From contig NZ_CP012996.1 in NCBI RefSeq assembly GCF_001412655.1, forward strand, positions 3,782,001-3,846,000: a stretch of DNA of 64,000 nucleotides, read 5' to 3'. The stretch comes from Pedobacter sp. PACM 27299 (GTDB lineage Bacteria; Bacteroidota; Bacteroidia; Sphingobacteriales; Sphingobacteriaceae). The notes beneath the pieces are model-generated. The model was not told where the DNA came from. It saw only the letters and a list, made by a program, of their open reading frames with translations, and did no database searches. Position 1 is the stretch's first letter. Every line of letters starts with the position of its first letter. Below are positions 1-9,516 of this stretch, in pieces. Made by a program: the position numbers and the translations under genes.

Positions 1-526
1 ATTCCGAACTGCTTTTTCTGGAAGCATTTGGAGCAATCTGGTAGATCAATTGTCCGTTTGCCGTTTTACTGATGGTTACCCCCTCCTGCTGTGCCAACTG
101 TCCATTTAGCGCATCAGTCAGGCTAATTTTCCGTCCGTCAGAAAGGGTCAGCACCGCTTTATTTTTACCAGGATGAATGTCATTTTTAACAATCTGAGGC
201 CCAGCAGCATTTTCATCATTGCCATAGAACCATATTGCCGTCATCGAAATCAGTACTACAGCAGCGGCAGCGGCTATACTATAACGCCAGATTGATTTTC
301 TTGAAGGGGGGAAACCGACAGTGCGTTCAATTATAGGGCGTTCAATTTGCTGGTCAATATTTAGCCACATCTGTTGTTTTACCTTCAGATAGTCCAGGTC
401 TTCAGGCTGCTGCTGCTGGAGCTCAGATTGCTGAACAAACCAGTTTTCGACCAGGCGTATTTCTTCCTTTAAGGCAATGCCTTCATTATACTTCCTGATC
501 AATTCTATTACCTGTTCGTTATTCAT
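1..526 (-). CDS. FecR-family anti-sigma factor (3' part beyond the window edge)
   Basis: Inner-membrane anti-sigma factor of the FecR type, which holds an ECF sigma factor until a TonB receptor signals. The start is the ATG at 524-526 (protein begins MNNEQVIELI) and the frame stays open to base 1, giving at least 175 residues. A cytoplasmic helical N-terminal domain (about 1-75) is followed by one membrane segment around residues 78-100 (alanine/valine rich, ending WFYG). The periplasmic FecR domain then begins (HPGKNKAVLTLSDG). Full-length relatives are about 330-400 residues, so roughly half lies outside. It is directly downstream of the ECF sigma gene at 648-1241, separated by 121 bases, which is the standard pairing. 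A SusC/SusD pair would be expected next, off the edge. The family call is firm; the target is unknown. Confidence 0.9.
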   Translation of the reverse strand, partial: MNNEQVIELIRKYNEGIALKEEIRLVENWFVQQSELQQQQPEDLDYLKVKQQMWLNIDQQIERPIIERTVGFPPSRKSIWRYSIAAAAAVVLISMTAIWFYGNDENAAGPQIVKNDIHPGKNKAVLTLSDGRKISLTDALNGQLAQQEGVTISKTANGQLIYQIAPNASRKSSSE

Positions 527-647
527 CTACATGTATCAGTTTTATCCCTGATTTATAGTAATAGCCATGAAAAGCCCTCAGGGAGTAGATGGAAATGACA
601 AAAAATAGAAAATAATTGTAATTAGCTGATTTTCAGTGTTAAATATT

Positions 648-1241
648 TCAGTTTCTTTTGGAAAGTTCAATAATAATTAGTCCGACTGGGGCATAAACGG
701 CTAGTTTTGAACGAAGGATTTTCAAGGCATTGTTCACTTGCTTTTTTACAGTTTGATCAGAAAGACCTAGTTTATCGGCAATTTCTGCATGGGAAAGGTT
801 GTCCTTACGGCTCATTTCAAAGATGATCCTCATTTTAGGAGGTAAATTGTCAATCTCGCGCTGTACAATGATTTTCAGTTCACGCTCATCAATGTCCTGG
901 ATTGTTTCCATGCTCACTTCTGAAGCATATTTAGCCAAAGAAGCAATGTGATCGTTTTTAAGCTTGTTGCGCTTTATGAATTTTAAGACGCGGTTTCTGG
1001 CACCGATGTAAAGGTATCCGGCAATGTTATTGTCTTCCTGAACAAGTTCCGGTTTATCCCATAGGCCCACGAATAAATCCTGTACCAGGTCTTTGGATGG
1101 CTCCTCGTCCCTTAACATCTGATTTACCTTGTAAAACATCAGCACTGCATATCTATTGTAGATTTCTGCAAAGGCCTCATGGTTCCTGTCTTTTAAAAGA
1201 CGGACCAATTCAGAATCCGTAAATTCAGAATACATTTTCAT
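648..1241 (-). CDS. ECF-type RNA polymerase sigma factor
   Basis: Sigma-70 family extracytoplasmic-function factor of 197 residues. Region 2 spans about residues 20-90 (EAFAEIYNRYAVLMF, then DLVQDLFVGLW). Region 4 spans about 128-180, with a helix-turn-helix around LSHAEIADKLGLSDQTVKKQ. The short hydrophobic tail after region 4 (VGLIIIELSK) is common in Bacteroidota sigma factors of this type. The gene is followed by the FecR anti-sigma gene on the same strand, so the two form a signalling pair answering a TonB-dependent receptor not seen here. An alternative ATG at codon 3 cannot be excluded. Confidence 0.93.
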   Translation of the reverse strand: MKMYSEFTDSELVRLLKDRNHEAFAEIYNRYAVLMFYKVNQMLRDEEPSKDLVQDLFVGLWDKPELVQEDNNIAGYLYIGARNRVLKFIKRNKLKNDHIASLAKYASEVSMETIQDIDERELKIIVQREIDNLPPKMRIIFEMSRKDNLSHAEIADKLGLSDQTVKKQVNNALKILRSKLAVYAPVGLIIIELSKRN

Positions 1242-1642
1242 TATAACCGATATTCCATGCCCCCCAGCATTTTAAAAAGAATAAAACAAGATTTGAGAAT
1301 TAAGGGGAAGTTCTTAGCAATTAGCTAACCGTATCATTATCCCCTCTTAACAAACGTACATAAATATTTTTTACGATCACAACTGAATTTGATTTGAGCT
1401 GATAGTCCAAACCTCAGGATTTCCTCCAATAAAGAGTCGAAATAAGGCCGGATTTAAAGGTTAAAAGCACATATAAATTAAAATTGACTTATAAATTTAA
1501 TTATGATTAGCTTAGAAAAATATATCTGAAAGAAATCAATAAAACAACTTGATTTATTTAAAAATATTAAAATGACATTTACCCTCACTCAAAGTCATAT
1601 ATAGATTAATTATCCTGAACAGAAAACACAAATACAAACCTT
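1242..1642. other. Divergent intergenic region, AT-rich, no gene seen
   Basis: About 400 bases between the leftward sigma gene and the rightward lipoprotein gene. All frames are interrupted by stops and no RNA family was recognised. It must hold the promoters of both flanking genes. The strongly AT-rich part at roughly 1470-1570 is the likeliest promoter-proximal stretch, but I could not assign boxes with confidence. Confidence 0.5.
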
Positions 1643-2581
1643 ATGCGATGTAGTATTATTTTAATGATTTCCATTGGCCTGCTGCTTTCCTCCTGTGCTA
1701 AAAAAGACCCTTTTGGTCCCCTTTACCCTAAAAGAGACAAATGGGAACTCCCCTCTTTAAAAGATAGCACAGGTAAATCCTATACTTTTGCTTCGACCTA
1801 CGACGGCAAACTTGAACTTCGGGTACGGAAGCCTGATGGTTCTCTTTTACTTGCTCATGTCTATGAAAACATGGATTCCCGTCCATTGATAAAAGCTGAT
1901 ATCCGTTTTAAGCTGACTGCTCCAAAAAAGCATATTGACATCAATATGGCAACCATATCTGCTAGTATCGGTTCTAGTCCCATCAAGCTCCTGCAAATCC
2001 TATCCAATGTAAACCTGCAAATCCAGCAAGTATACACCAAAGTATACCCTATTTCCTCTTACGGTGATTTAGGTTATAATGATTACGAAGGAGCAGTGGT
2101 CCAATGGGACAAGGGTTCTATCTTAGTACGGGAAGCTACACAAGGAGAACTGATGGGTATGGAGCATTTTCTAACAGCAAGAGGCACACGCCTGGTGTGT
2201 TACAATAACGATTTTTCCCCAAGGTTCGTCAAAAAAATTAACCTCAACACGGCATACTATCCTTACAACTACCAGGAATATATACCACTGAACAATACCG
2301 AATATTTAAGTTTTGATATCGCTGCAGGAATCATCCGCAGAGCCTTCCTAAGCACCAGTACAGATGACCCATACAATTGGGACCGACCATATAAATGGGA
2401 ACTTGACTTGAGTAAAGTGGAGCGACTGCCCTCTGGATATAAGGTGAAAATTGAGGACTACAGTCTTACCGCTGACCAGATGGAAGTAAAATATTCCACA
2501 TTTGATCGGGATGGGAAACTGGTAAAAACAATAACACATCATTGGGAAGTGTTAAATGGCATGCCTACCGATAGATTTTAA
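1643..2581 (+). CDS. Putative lipoprotein of unknown function
   Basis: A 312-residue exported lipoprotein. A short signal peptide ends in a lipobox (LLLSSC) with the acceptor cysteine at about residue 18, so it should be lipidated. The mature protein is rich in beta-strand-like alternation and aromatic residues and ends in HHWEVLNGMPTDRF. I do not recognise a catalytic motif. The next gene on the same strand starts about 50 bases downstream and also encodes an exported protein, so the two may be co-transcribed. Function unknown. Confidence 0.8.
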   Translation: MRCSIILMISIGLLLSSCAKKDPFGPLYPKRDKWELPSLKDSTGKSYTFASTYDGKLELRVRKPDGSLLLAHVYENMDSRPLIKADIRFKLTAPKKHIDINMATISASIGSSPIKLLQILSNVNLQIQQVYTKVYPISSYGDLGYNDYEGAVVQWDKGSILVREATQGELMGMEHFLTARGTRLVCYNNDFSPRFVKKINLNTAYYPYNYQEYIPLNNTEYLSFDIAAGIIRRAFLSTSTDDPYNWDRPYKWELDLSKVERLPSGYKVKIEDYSLTADQMEVKYSTFDRDGKLVKTITHHWEVLNGMPTDRF

Positions 2582-2634
2582 TCACTTTCCAAAATCTAGT
2601 TCTTATATTGAACACAGATCATTCAATCCATCAC

Positions 2635-3312
2635 ATGAAAACAACGTTATTGTTATTTGCACTAGTTCTGATCAGTCATAATTGCTTCTCTCAAAAGCAA
2701 ATTAACATGGAACTAAAGAAAGAACTCGATGCTATTCTACTAAGAGATCAAGCAATCAGGGAATTTTTTGATACCGAAGTCACCGAAAAGAGAAAAGATA
2801 CACTTGCCCAGCTATTAAATTATCCAAAGGCAGCCATAAGATGGAATATGATGGATGAAATTGATTCTGTCAATCTCGTAAGCGTGGAGCAGATCATTTC
2901 AAAGTATGGTTATCCAGGGAAAACTATGGTAGGAGAACCAGCAAATACCGCTGTATTTTATGTGATCCAGCATGCTCCAAGTAAAATATCGACGTATTAT
3001 CCATTAATTGAACAGGCTGGTAAAACTGGGGAACTCCCCTTTAAATATGCAGCTATGATGCTCGACAGAAAGCTGAACAATGAAAAGAAAGAGCAGGTAT
3101 ATGGTACGCAGGTATTCATGTACATGATCAACAATCCAAAAACGGGCAAGAAAGAACCTTTCGAATATGTGGTGCCCATACAAGATGCTAAAAATGTCAA
3201 CAAAAGGCGCAAAGCAGCAGGTTTTGACACCACCGTTGAAGAGAATGCATTGAAGTTTGGCATCACCTATAAAGCCTATACGCTAGAGGAAATTGCGCAA
3301 ATTATAAAATGA
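2635..3312 (+). CDS. Secreted DUF6624-like protein
   Basis: Exported protein of about 225 residues. I place the start at the ATG at 2635 (MKTTLLLFALVLIS) because a clean signal peptide begins there; the frame extends upstream only to a TTG at 2608. The mature part contains LLRDQAIREFF, then QIISKYGYPGKTMVGEPA and later VVPIQDAKNVNKRRKAAG. That pattern (a glycine-rich loop followed by a late basic helix) matches my memory of the DUF6624 family, whose biochemical role is unknown. It lies about 50 bases downstream of another exported protein in the same direction. Confidence 0.75.
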   Translation: MKTTLLLFALVLISHNCFSQKQINMELKKELDAILLRDQAIREFFDTEVTEKRKDTLAQLLNYPKAAIRWNMMDEIDSVNLVSVEQIISKYGYPGKTMVGEPANTAVFYVIQHAPSKISTYYPLIEQAGKTGELPFKYAAMMLDRKLNNEKKEQVYGTQVFMYMINNPKTGKKEPFEYVVPIQDAKNVNKRRKAAGFDTTVEENALKFGITYKAYTLEEIAQIIK

Positions 3313-3367
3313 TCAGCGATCGGTACCTTGATCTATTACTTACATTTAGAAAATCCATTGCATACGT

Positions 3368-3712
3368 TTAGAATTTATACAAGCCGTTCTTAATTGCATA
3401 CAGCAGGAACCTGGTTCGCGATTTAAGACTGAGTTTTTGAAATAAAGAATCCCTGTAATTATCAACTGTTCTGGGGCTCACAAACATTTTATATGCAATC
3501 TCCTTATCAGTTAACTCCGTACAGCAATGCACCATAAATTCAAGTTCCCTTTCAGTAAAGGAGATTTCAGGATTAGAATTAAATGACCTCATCAGTTTAC
3601 CTGAAACCAGATCGTTCAAATAAACGCCTTTTTCGTTGACTATTTTAATCGCATTCCGCAAATCGGAAGGTTTTGATTCTTTGATGTAAATCACTAAAAA
3701 GAGAGGTACCAA
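3368..3712 (-). pseudogene. LuxR-type response regulator remnant lacking its receiver domain
   Basis: The readable protein of about 114 residues holds only the end of a receiver domain and a DNA-binding domain. The segment YIKESKPSDLRNAI, then EKGVYLNDLVSGKL, corresponds to the last receiver helix plus linker of Bacteroidota two-component regulators. It is followed by a LuxR helix-turn-helix (about 50-110: FTERELEFMVHCC, then KEIAYKMFVSPRTVDNYR). The phospho-acceptor Asp and roughly 100 N-terminal residues are missing. The only start nearby is a TTG at 3710-3712, the frame closes about 30 bases further up, and the neighbouring GH110 gene begins (on its 3' side) only 100 bases away, so no receiver domain fits. 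I read it as a 5'-truncated remnant; a stand-alone DNA-binding protein is the alternative. Confidence 0.65.
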
Positions 3713-3750
3713 TAAAAGGATAGAGGTTAATATGCCACCTTAACTATTAA

Positions 3751-3785
3751 ACGCAGCTCATCATAATATCTATGATCAGCTGCGT
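3751..3785 (-). terminator. Hairpin terminator after the GH110 gene
   Basis: An inverted repeat with arms ACGCAGCT and AGCTGCGT, extended by ATCATA/TATGAT after one mismatch, around a 5-base loop. Read leftward it is followed by TTTAATAG, a modest U-rich tail. It sits 29 bases past the stop of the leftward GH110 gene. Confidence 0.6.
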
Positions 3786-3813
3786 TAATGGTTACTGAGC
3801 CTCGAAGTATGAC

Positions 3814-5631
3814 TTACTTGGTCAGCAAATCAGTCACTTTTCCATCCACCTTATTATTGCTTAACTCCGCTCCGATTACCCTTTCAAAAAGCACTCGCTT
3901 TTTATTGGAATGGAAGGCTGGGTAGGCGGTATTGGTCGTAATGTTATTATTTTTAAAAGTGATGCCATCTACCGATTTCGCATACAATACAGGTTGGTCA
4001 AAAGTATCAAACTTGTTGTTTTCTATCTTGATACCAGAATGAAAGTATTTCTTTTGATTTTTAAGATCTAGGATCTCCGGATAAATCGAAATGACCGCAT
4101 TGGTAAATTGATACATACTAGTCAAAGCATTGATAAATGTATTGTTACGAATGGTAATATCTCTGCAAGATCCGGTTTCATACCAGCCATTGCTGTCGCC
4201 GCAAAGTACGATCGCACTACCCGAAGTATGGTCAAATAAATTGTCTGCTACCAGTGTTGGTTTTGGTGTACTAAACAACGCCCCTCTTGCCCTGTTGTTG
4301 CGGATGGTATTGCCCGTAAAAACTACCGATGGTGTCCATGATAAATTTTCAATGCCTACATCTGTTTTCGACGGGTCAATCTCCTTGTCCAGCGCATTGG
4401 TAAACTCAATCTTAAACTCTTTAATCGGATCCTGCGGATTAGCTCTTAATGGGGTAATTGAAGCAATAGTATTCTTTGCATCCCATAGATCCATCGTTTT
4501 AGATTGAATGAATTGAACCGTATCCTGTACAATGCCCCAGTCGAAACCAAAAGATTGTCCTTCCATATACCTGCCGATCAAGGTATGATCATCCAATCTT
4601 TTCATCATTTTCAGATAGGTACCATGAATATTGATTGCATCATCCATCATCCCTTCATACATGCCATTTTTCGACACAATTGCTCCTTTGCATCCAGAAA
4701 AGTGGGTAGCATCAGCTTGCGTAGTAAAATATCTAGGGTCGTTTTTACCCCTTAAGCATACACCGAAACCATCCATATAAATATTTTCAGTAAGCTGTGC
4801 CAAAAGGCCCATACCCTCTGCATAATGTACTTTCACATTTTCCAAACGGATGTCTTTGCCTTTATGTACAAAAATACCGGGATTAGGACGACCCCAGCCT
4901 CTCATTGCAATGACTGTTCCAGGGATCAGCTTTTTGTTCTTCCAGTGGTACGCTTTAATCTTTCCCGGAGAAAGCTCAGCTACACCTTTAGTGCCGACTC
5001 TAATGTCGCCACTATCAAAAATAATATGTTTAGTACCGTTTTCGAAGGCGATACCCGAGTTGGGCTGCAGCTCCCAGTCTTCGCCCAAATTGTAGAAAGT
5101 GCTGTCTTTTATTTTATATTTTACCCAAGGAGCAGTTTCAAAAGTGATGCTTCCTGCTGCTGCATCGTTTGCAATGATCTTTACCTGGGTAATTTGTGGT
5201 TTTTCAAAATCTATGCTCAGGTTCTTGATCTTTACATTGCTGCTTTCAATTAAGGCTAAAGGCAGCATACGCCCATGGAACATCAAATCAGCACCATTGC
5301 CATCCAGCGTAATGTTTTTGAATTTATCTAGTTCAATACCTACAGTCTTTGGATTAACCTGATCATGGTTCGAGATATAGTATTCTCTTATTACTGCTCC
5401 TTCAGGATAAAACTGGTACTTTCCCTTTTGAAACTGAATAACAACAGCTTCCTGATCAGTAGTTTTACGTTTAATCTCATTCAGTAATTTCCCTAATAAA
5501 GGGCTGATGTTTTCTCCAGTGTTGGGTTTTATACCATAAGCAGATAGCTTATACACTTTGGTGGTAGTTTGCGCGGTTAATGGACGTACTAAGCTAAAAG
5601 TTAATAAGACCAGTAAAATAGTTTTCTTCAA
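3814..5631 (-). CDS. GH110-like alpha-1,3-galactosidase (beta-helix glycosidase)
   Basis: Secreted 605-residue right-handed parallel beta-helix protein resembling family GH110 exo-alpha-1,3-galactosidases, which remove terminal alpha-1,3-linked galactose. A signal peptide (residues 1-20, ending LTAQ) is followed by YKLSAYGIKPNTGENISPLL, typical of the family start. Many N/D-rich coil turns follow (NITLDGNGADLMFHGR, IKNLSIDFEKPQIT, NTFINALTSM, ENNKFDTFDQ). The MMDDAINIHGTYLKM block near residue 330 matches a conserved block I associate with GH110. The length fits the family. It appears monocistronic, with a hairpin terminator downstream and no SusC/SusD nearby. Assignment to GH110 is from remembered motifs; the exact linkage preference is not provable here. 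Confidence 0.85.
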   Translation of the reverse strand: MKKTILLVLLTFSLVRPLTAQTTTKVYKLSAYGIKPNTGENISPLLGKLLNEIKRKTTDQEAVVIQFQKGKYQFYPEGAVIREYYISNHDQVNPKTVGIELDKFKNITLDGNGADLMFHGRMLPLALIESSNVKIKNLSIDFEKPQITQVKIIANDAAAGSITFETAPWVKYKIKDSTFYNLGEDWELQPNSGIAFENGTKHIIFDSGDIRVGTKGVAELSPGKIKAYHWKNKKLIPGTVIAMRGWGRPNPGIFVHKGKDIRLENVKVHYAEGMGLLAQLTENIYMDGFGVCLRGKNDPRYFTTQADATHFSGCKGAIVSKNGMYEGMMDDAINIHGTYLKMMKRLDDHTLIGRYMEGQSFGFDWGIVQDTVQFIQSKTMDLWDAKNTIASITPLRANPQDPIKEFKIEFTNALDKEIDPSKTDVGIENLSWTPSVVFTGNTIRNNRARGALFSTPKPTLVADNLFDHTSGSAIVLCGDSNGWYETGSCRDITIRNNTFINALTSMYQFTNAVISIYPEILDLKNQKKYFHSGIKIENNKFDTFDQPVLYAKSVDGITFKNNNITTNTAYPAFHSNKKRVLFERVIGAELSNNKVDGKVTDLLTK

Positions 5632-5817
5632 GTGGTTAGGTTAAATTGTGTTTATGATATATTAGAATTCTAAAACTACGATTTTACCTATAAAAAAATG
5701 GCCTTAAAATTAATATCATCAGCACTAGCTTATGGTTGCCAACGCTTAATCCTTGAGCCCATAAAAGCAGCTGATTCCAGCAAAGCATTTGATCATGGGA
5801 CAAGCTATAAAAAATTG

Positions 5818-6396
5818 CTAGAAAGAAATTGTTCCACCTTCAAAAGGTACCGGCAGGTAGAAACGTCCGGTACTTAAATTCTGAATCTTAAGTATCTTTT
5901 TTGCGGTTTTATCCAGGAAAACCTTAAAATAAAGCTTATCCGTAGACTGAGCACTTTCTAATACCAGAATTGATTTTCCCTTCTGCTGACTAATGGCATA
6001 ACTATTCAAATCTAGGGAAAAGCTATAGAAATTCCGCCTTATATCGTAATCTGTATCCAGGTTCCTTTGAAGAGTAATGGTATCAATAGCCATCGCCTTA
6101 CGTATCGACGCTCCCCCTTCAAACTCGATCAATTCACGAAATACATCGTTCTTTTTAAGCAGCGTATCCATATTTAGCTGCCAGGAAAAACTTAAGGGTG
6201 ATTCCTGAGCAGCTTGATCAATAAGCTTTAAAATAGGCGAGGCATCCAGCAAAAGCTTCCGTTTTTCAGCGGGTGTTTTTCTAATTTCAGGAGGAAGAAA
6301 CATACCCTTTGATTTAACCTGAGCATGAGCTATCCCGAAAACAGCCAGAAATATAGTCGGCATAAAAATCGCCGAAATAAATCTTAACCTACGCAT
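5818..6396 (-). CDS. Exported protein of unknown function
   Basis: A 192-residue protein with an N-terminal signal peptide (RFISAIFMPTIFLAVFGIAHAQ). The mature region is charged and ends in a strand-like YLPVPFEGGTISF. No known domain was recognised. Its start overlaps the end of the upstream gamma-glutamylcyclotransferase-like gene by 8 bases (6389-6396), so translational coupling is likely even though the two proteins act in different compartments. Confidence 0.75.
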   Translation of the reverse strand: MRRLRFISAIFMPTIFLAVFGIAHAQVKSKGMFLPPEIRKTPAEKRKLLLDASPILKLIDQAAQESPLSFSWQLNMDTLLKKNDVFRELIEFEGGASIRKAMAIDTITLQRNLDTDYDIRRNFYSFSLDLNSYAISQQKGKSILVLESAQSTDKLYFKVFLDKTAKKILKIQNLSTGRFYLPVPFEGGTISF

Positions 6397-6727
6397 TGAT
6401 GTAAACCCAGGCTTTTTTTCCTGATGCTAATAATACCTCTACCCTTTTATAGTCCTCCACTTCATACTCATCTGTTCGTTTAAGGTCGGCTGCAGTAATT
6501 TCAAAAACCATTCCATCAACAGTATCTGTACTCTTGCCCGTATATTTAACCATCGGATGCTGTGAAGCGCCGCTTAAGGCAATGACAGCAGGATCAGTAA
6601 TTTCAATCATAGACAGGGCATAACCAGTTAAATGGTCTAATTCGCCTTTCAGCGTTCTGCCGTAGTTTTCTATCTGCACGTCCTTGTGCTGGAGTGTTCC
6701 GTAAGAGAATAAGTTTTCAGTAGTCAT
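6389..6727 (-). CDS. Gamma-glutamylcyclotransferase/AIG2-like protein
   Basis: Small cytoplasmic protein of 112 residues with the gamma-glutamylcyclotransferase-like (AIG2) fold. The N-terminal LFSYGTLQHKDVQ carries the YGTL substrate loop. The mid-protein DEYEVEDYKRVEV matches the conserved Asp-Glu-Tyr-Glu segment, where the catalytic acid usually lies, and the end AWVYIN is typical. Family members release 5-oxoproline from gamma-glutamyl compounds; the substrate here is unknown. I start at the ATG at 6725-6727 because YGTL must lie near the N-terminus; the 24 extra codons upstream look non-coding. The 3' end overlaps the next gene by 8 bases. Confidence 0.85.
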   Translation of the reverse strand: MTTENLFSYGTLQHKDVQIENYGRTLKGELDHLTGYALSMIEITDPAVIALSGASQHPMVKYTGKSTDTVDGMVFEITAADLKRTDEYEVEDYKRVEVLLASGKKAWVYINA

Positions 6728-6949
6728 AATGAACCTTAAAATTGAGGTATATACCTCAAAGATGTAAATAATATTTGGCAGGGAAACACAGCTGATCACA
6801 AGAATTGAACGCTATTGATATTAAATCAATACTATATGATTAAATAAAGACCACTTTTCCTTTACAATTAAGCGCAAATCCAGGACAAATTCCATCAAGG
6901 ATTGATCAGTGATTATTTTATCAAAATGACCCCATAAATTTGCTCCAGT

Positions 6950-9406
6950 TTAATAGTTAAAAGTAAGTCCGGCACCATAACCCATATCGCTATCGTAATG
7001 AGTAGATAAACCCAGGTATTTAGTCACAATGTATCTAAATCCTGCCATGTACTCCTTATCTGTATTGACCATAAATTGAAAACGCAGTCGTTTTGAAATC
7101 GGAATATCTTCTCTCATCAACTGGAATCTAACATTTCCCTTATGGTCTACTGCGGCGTCTGCAACGACCAACATCGGCAACGTATACTGAAGCCCTATAT
7201 GAAATACATGTCTGAGGTTTTTCGTATTGCCTTGTCCAAAAAGGTTATTGCCAGGGTCCAATGATTGTCCAAAAATATTCTTGTCCATCAGATCTACCGT
7301 TCTTTTACGAAAATCCCAGCCCACATAAGGAAATAACCATTGGTTTCTGCCAATGTACCGTCCAAAATGACTTTCTGATTCGTACCCCATTTTTCCATCA
7401 AATCCCACACGCCATTCCGTAGTAAAACGATAACGCGTATTGGACAGCATGATCTCTCCATCAGAACCATTACTTTCAATTCCAATTCTAGCCATCGGGT
7501 GAAACATTCTGTCGTCTGCTTTAAGCATTTTATAAGCATGTTCCGGGTTAGGTAATTCTGGATTTGGCGGCGAGTTCTCATAACTAAACACCCTCCCCAT
7601 ACCACTCATCATGTGGTACAAAATATGGCAATGGAAAAACCAGTCCCCGCCAGCTGCTGTCGCCGCAAATTCTATGGTATCTCTTTCCATCGGCATAATA
7701 TCCAGGACATTTTTCATAGGTGCATTTTCTCCTTGTCCATTCAACACCCTGAAATCATGACCATGCAAGTGCATCGGGTGACGCATCATACTGTTATTGA
7801 AAAGAATAATCCTTACATTTTCTCCCTTCTTAATTAGGATTTTATCGGTTTCTGATACCGTTTTATTGTCTAAACTCCAAACATAGCGGTTCATGTTTCC
7901 CGTAAGGTCAAACTTTAGCTCCTTCCATGATCCTTCAGGTAAAGTGGTCTTATTAGGATCGCGAAGCATACCATAGTTTAAAGTCACTATATCCTCTGGA
8001 TCATCAGCCATATTCATTCCTGCCATGCTTTTATCGTTGGGCTGCTGCATACGGGGCATACTTTTGTCATTCGACAGCCGCATTCCTGTGTTTTTAGCTT
8101 TCGGTTTTGGATTTTCTTCACCTGACACCTCCGGATACATCACCGTATTCATATCCATCTCCTGATTCTGCATTTTCATCCCCTCCATCTCCACCATATT
8201 TCCCCGCATATCCATCATATCGTTCATCATCTTCATTCCGGCAAAGTATTTCAGCTTCGGTAATTTTGCAGCAGGTACCTTTTCTCCCTGACCAAACCAC
8301 ATAGAGGCTGATTTGGTGCGGTCTTCTGGTGTGACTAGAAATTCATAATTTTTATTTTCCGGAATGGTAATGACGACATCATAAGTTTCAGATGCGGCGA
8401 TGATTAACCGGTCCACTTCTACCGGTTCTACATCGTTTCCATCGGTAGCGACTACGGTTATTTTACCACCGGAATACGTCAGCCAGAAATAATCAGATGC
8501 TCCTCCATTGGCTATTCGTAAACGAACTTTGTCTCCCGCTTTAAACTGAGGATGAAGATCCTGGTTTTTACCGTTGATCAGAAAAGCATCGTAATACACG
8601 TCGCTCACATCCATTGCAGTCATCCGCTTCCATTCGTTGCTGAGCTTGGTTTTGAAATGACCAGATCTGATAGCCTCCGAATAACTTTGAGTGGTGCCTT
8701 TTTGTATCGCAAACCAATCGTTCGCATTTTTCAAACTACGATGGACTTCCTCAGCTTTCATATTTGTCCACTCACTCAATACGACTGGAATAGTTGGGAT
8801 GTCCCACTCTTTCCTTTTGTTTATAATGAAGGCCCCATACATCCCAATTTGTTCCTGGAATCCGCTATGGCTATGGTACCAATGTGTCCCATGCTGAATG
8901 ATAGGGAATTTATACACATAGGTGGAATGCGGTTTAATTGGCATTTGCGTCAGAAAGGGCACACCATCCATTTGATTTGGTAAAAATAGCCCATGCCAGT
9001 GCAGCGAAGTCTCTTCATTTAACCTGTTATGGACATAAATCATGGCGGTATCACCTTCGGTAAAGGTAAGTGTTGGCATTGGAATTTGTCCGTTTACAGC
9101 GATGGCACGCTTTGTTTTCTTGCCATAAGTTACTGTAGTATCTGCAACATAAAGATCATATCGTACGGTACGGGCTGCCTGCTGATTTACAATGGTTTTA
9201 ATCAGCCCTAAATTAGCTTTCGCTATTTTGATGTTTTCCATTGTCGGGTTATGGTCCTTCATCTGCATCTCCTCCTTATCTTTGGAAGGATCCTTCATGG
9301 GCATGTCCATCTTATGATGTGCTGGCATTTTCATTTCTTTCCTCTCCTGAGCAGCAGCGACAGCAGTATAGAAGATCAATAAAATGACCCTGAATATGTT
9401 TTTCAT
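6950..9406 (-). CDS. Multicopper oxidase (CopA/PcoA type) with C-terminal CopB-like domain
   Basis: Periplasmic copper oxidase of 818 residues. After a signal peptide (1-19) comes a Met/His-rich stretch (MKMPAHHKMDMPMKD). All four copper-ligand blocks are present: LHWHGLFLP (about 137), HWYHSHSGF (about 175), HPMHLHGHDF (about 545) and HCHILYHMMSGM (about 594), the last with the cysteine of the type 1 site. A second long Met-rich insert covers about 390-480. From about residue 640 the protein changes to strand-rich, aromatic sequence (SESHFGRYIGRNQWLFPYVGWDF) ending in FNY, resembling the outer-membrane copper protein CopB. Such enzymes oxidise or sequester Cu(I). It is the last gene of a leftward copper group with a DUF3347 and a HYC_CC_PP protein. 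The CopB assignment is by pattern and less certain than the oxidase. Confidence 0.92.
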   Translation of the reverse strand: MKNIFRVILLIFYTAVAAAQERKEMKMPAHHKMDMPMKDPSKDKEEMQMKDHNPTMENIKIAKANLGLIKTIVNQQAARTVRYDLYVADTTVTYGKKTKRAIAVNGQIPMPTLTFTEGDTAMIYVHNRLNEETSLHWHGLFLPNQMDGVPFLTQMPIKPHSTYVYKFPIIQHGTHWYHSHSGFQEQIGMYGAFIINKRKEWDIPTIPVVLSEWTNMKAEEVHRSLKNANDWFAIQKGTTQSYSEAIRSGHFKTKLSNEWKRMTAMDVSDVYYDAFLINGKNQDLHPQFKAGDKVRLRIANGGASDYFWLTYSGGKITVVATDGNDVEPVEVDRLIIAASETYDVVITIPENKNYEFLVTPEDRTKSASMWFGQGEKVPAAKLPKLKYFAGMKMMNDMMDMRGNMVEMEGMKMQNQEMDMNTVMYPEVSGEENPKPKAKNTGMRLSNDKSMPRMQQPNDKSMAGMNMADDPEDIVTLNYGMLRDPNKTTLPEGSWKELKFDLTGNMNRYVWSLDNKTVSETDKILIKKGENVRIILFNNSMMRHPMHLHGHDFRVLNGQGENAPMKNVLDIMPMERDTIEFAATAAGGDWFFHCHILYHMMSGMGRVFSYENSPPNPELPNPEHAYKMLKADDRMFHPMARIGIESNGSDGEIMLSNTRYRFTTEWRVGFDGKMGYESESHFGRYIGRNQWLFPYVGWDFRKRTVDLMDKNIFGQSLDPGNNLFGQGNTKNLRHVFHIGLQYTLPMLVVADAAVDHKGNVRFQLMREDIPISKRLRFQFMVNTDKEYMAGFRYIVTKYLGLSTHYDSDMGYGAGLTFNY

Positions 9407-9516
9407 TTCCTTGATAATTAAGCCTTAGTTTAACAATGTAACCTGCCCATTTATTACCTAAAGGCAGGTTACAGAAATTATTGATGAAAAGAAAAACTCA
9501 TCACCAAATTGCAGTA

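Noticed and set aside
8107..8304. + strand open frame rich in Ser/Pro/Tyr
   Set aside because: It is the mirror of the Met-rich segment of the multicopper oxidase, which biases the opposite strand towards open codons.
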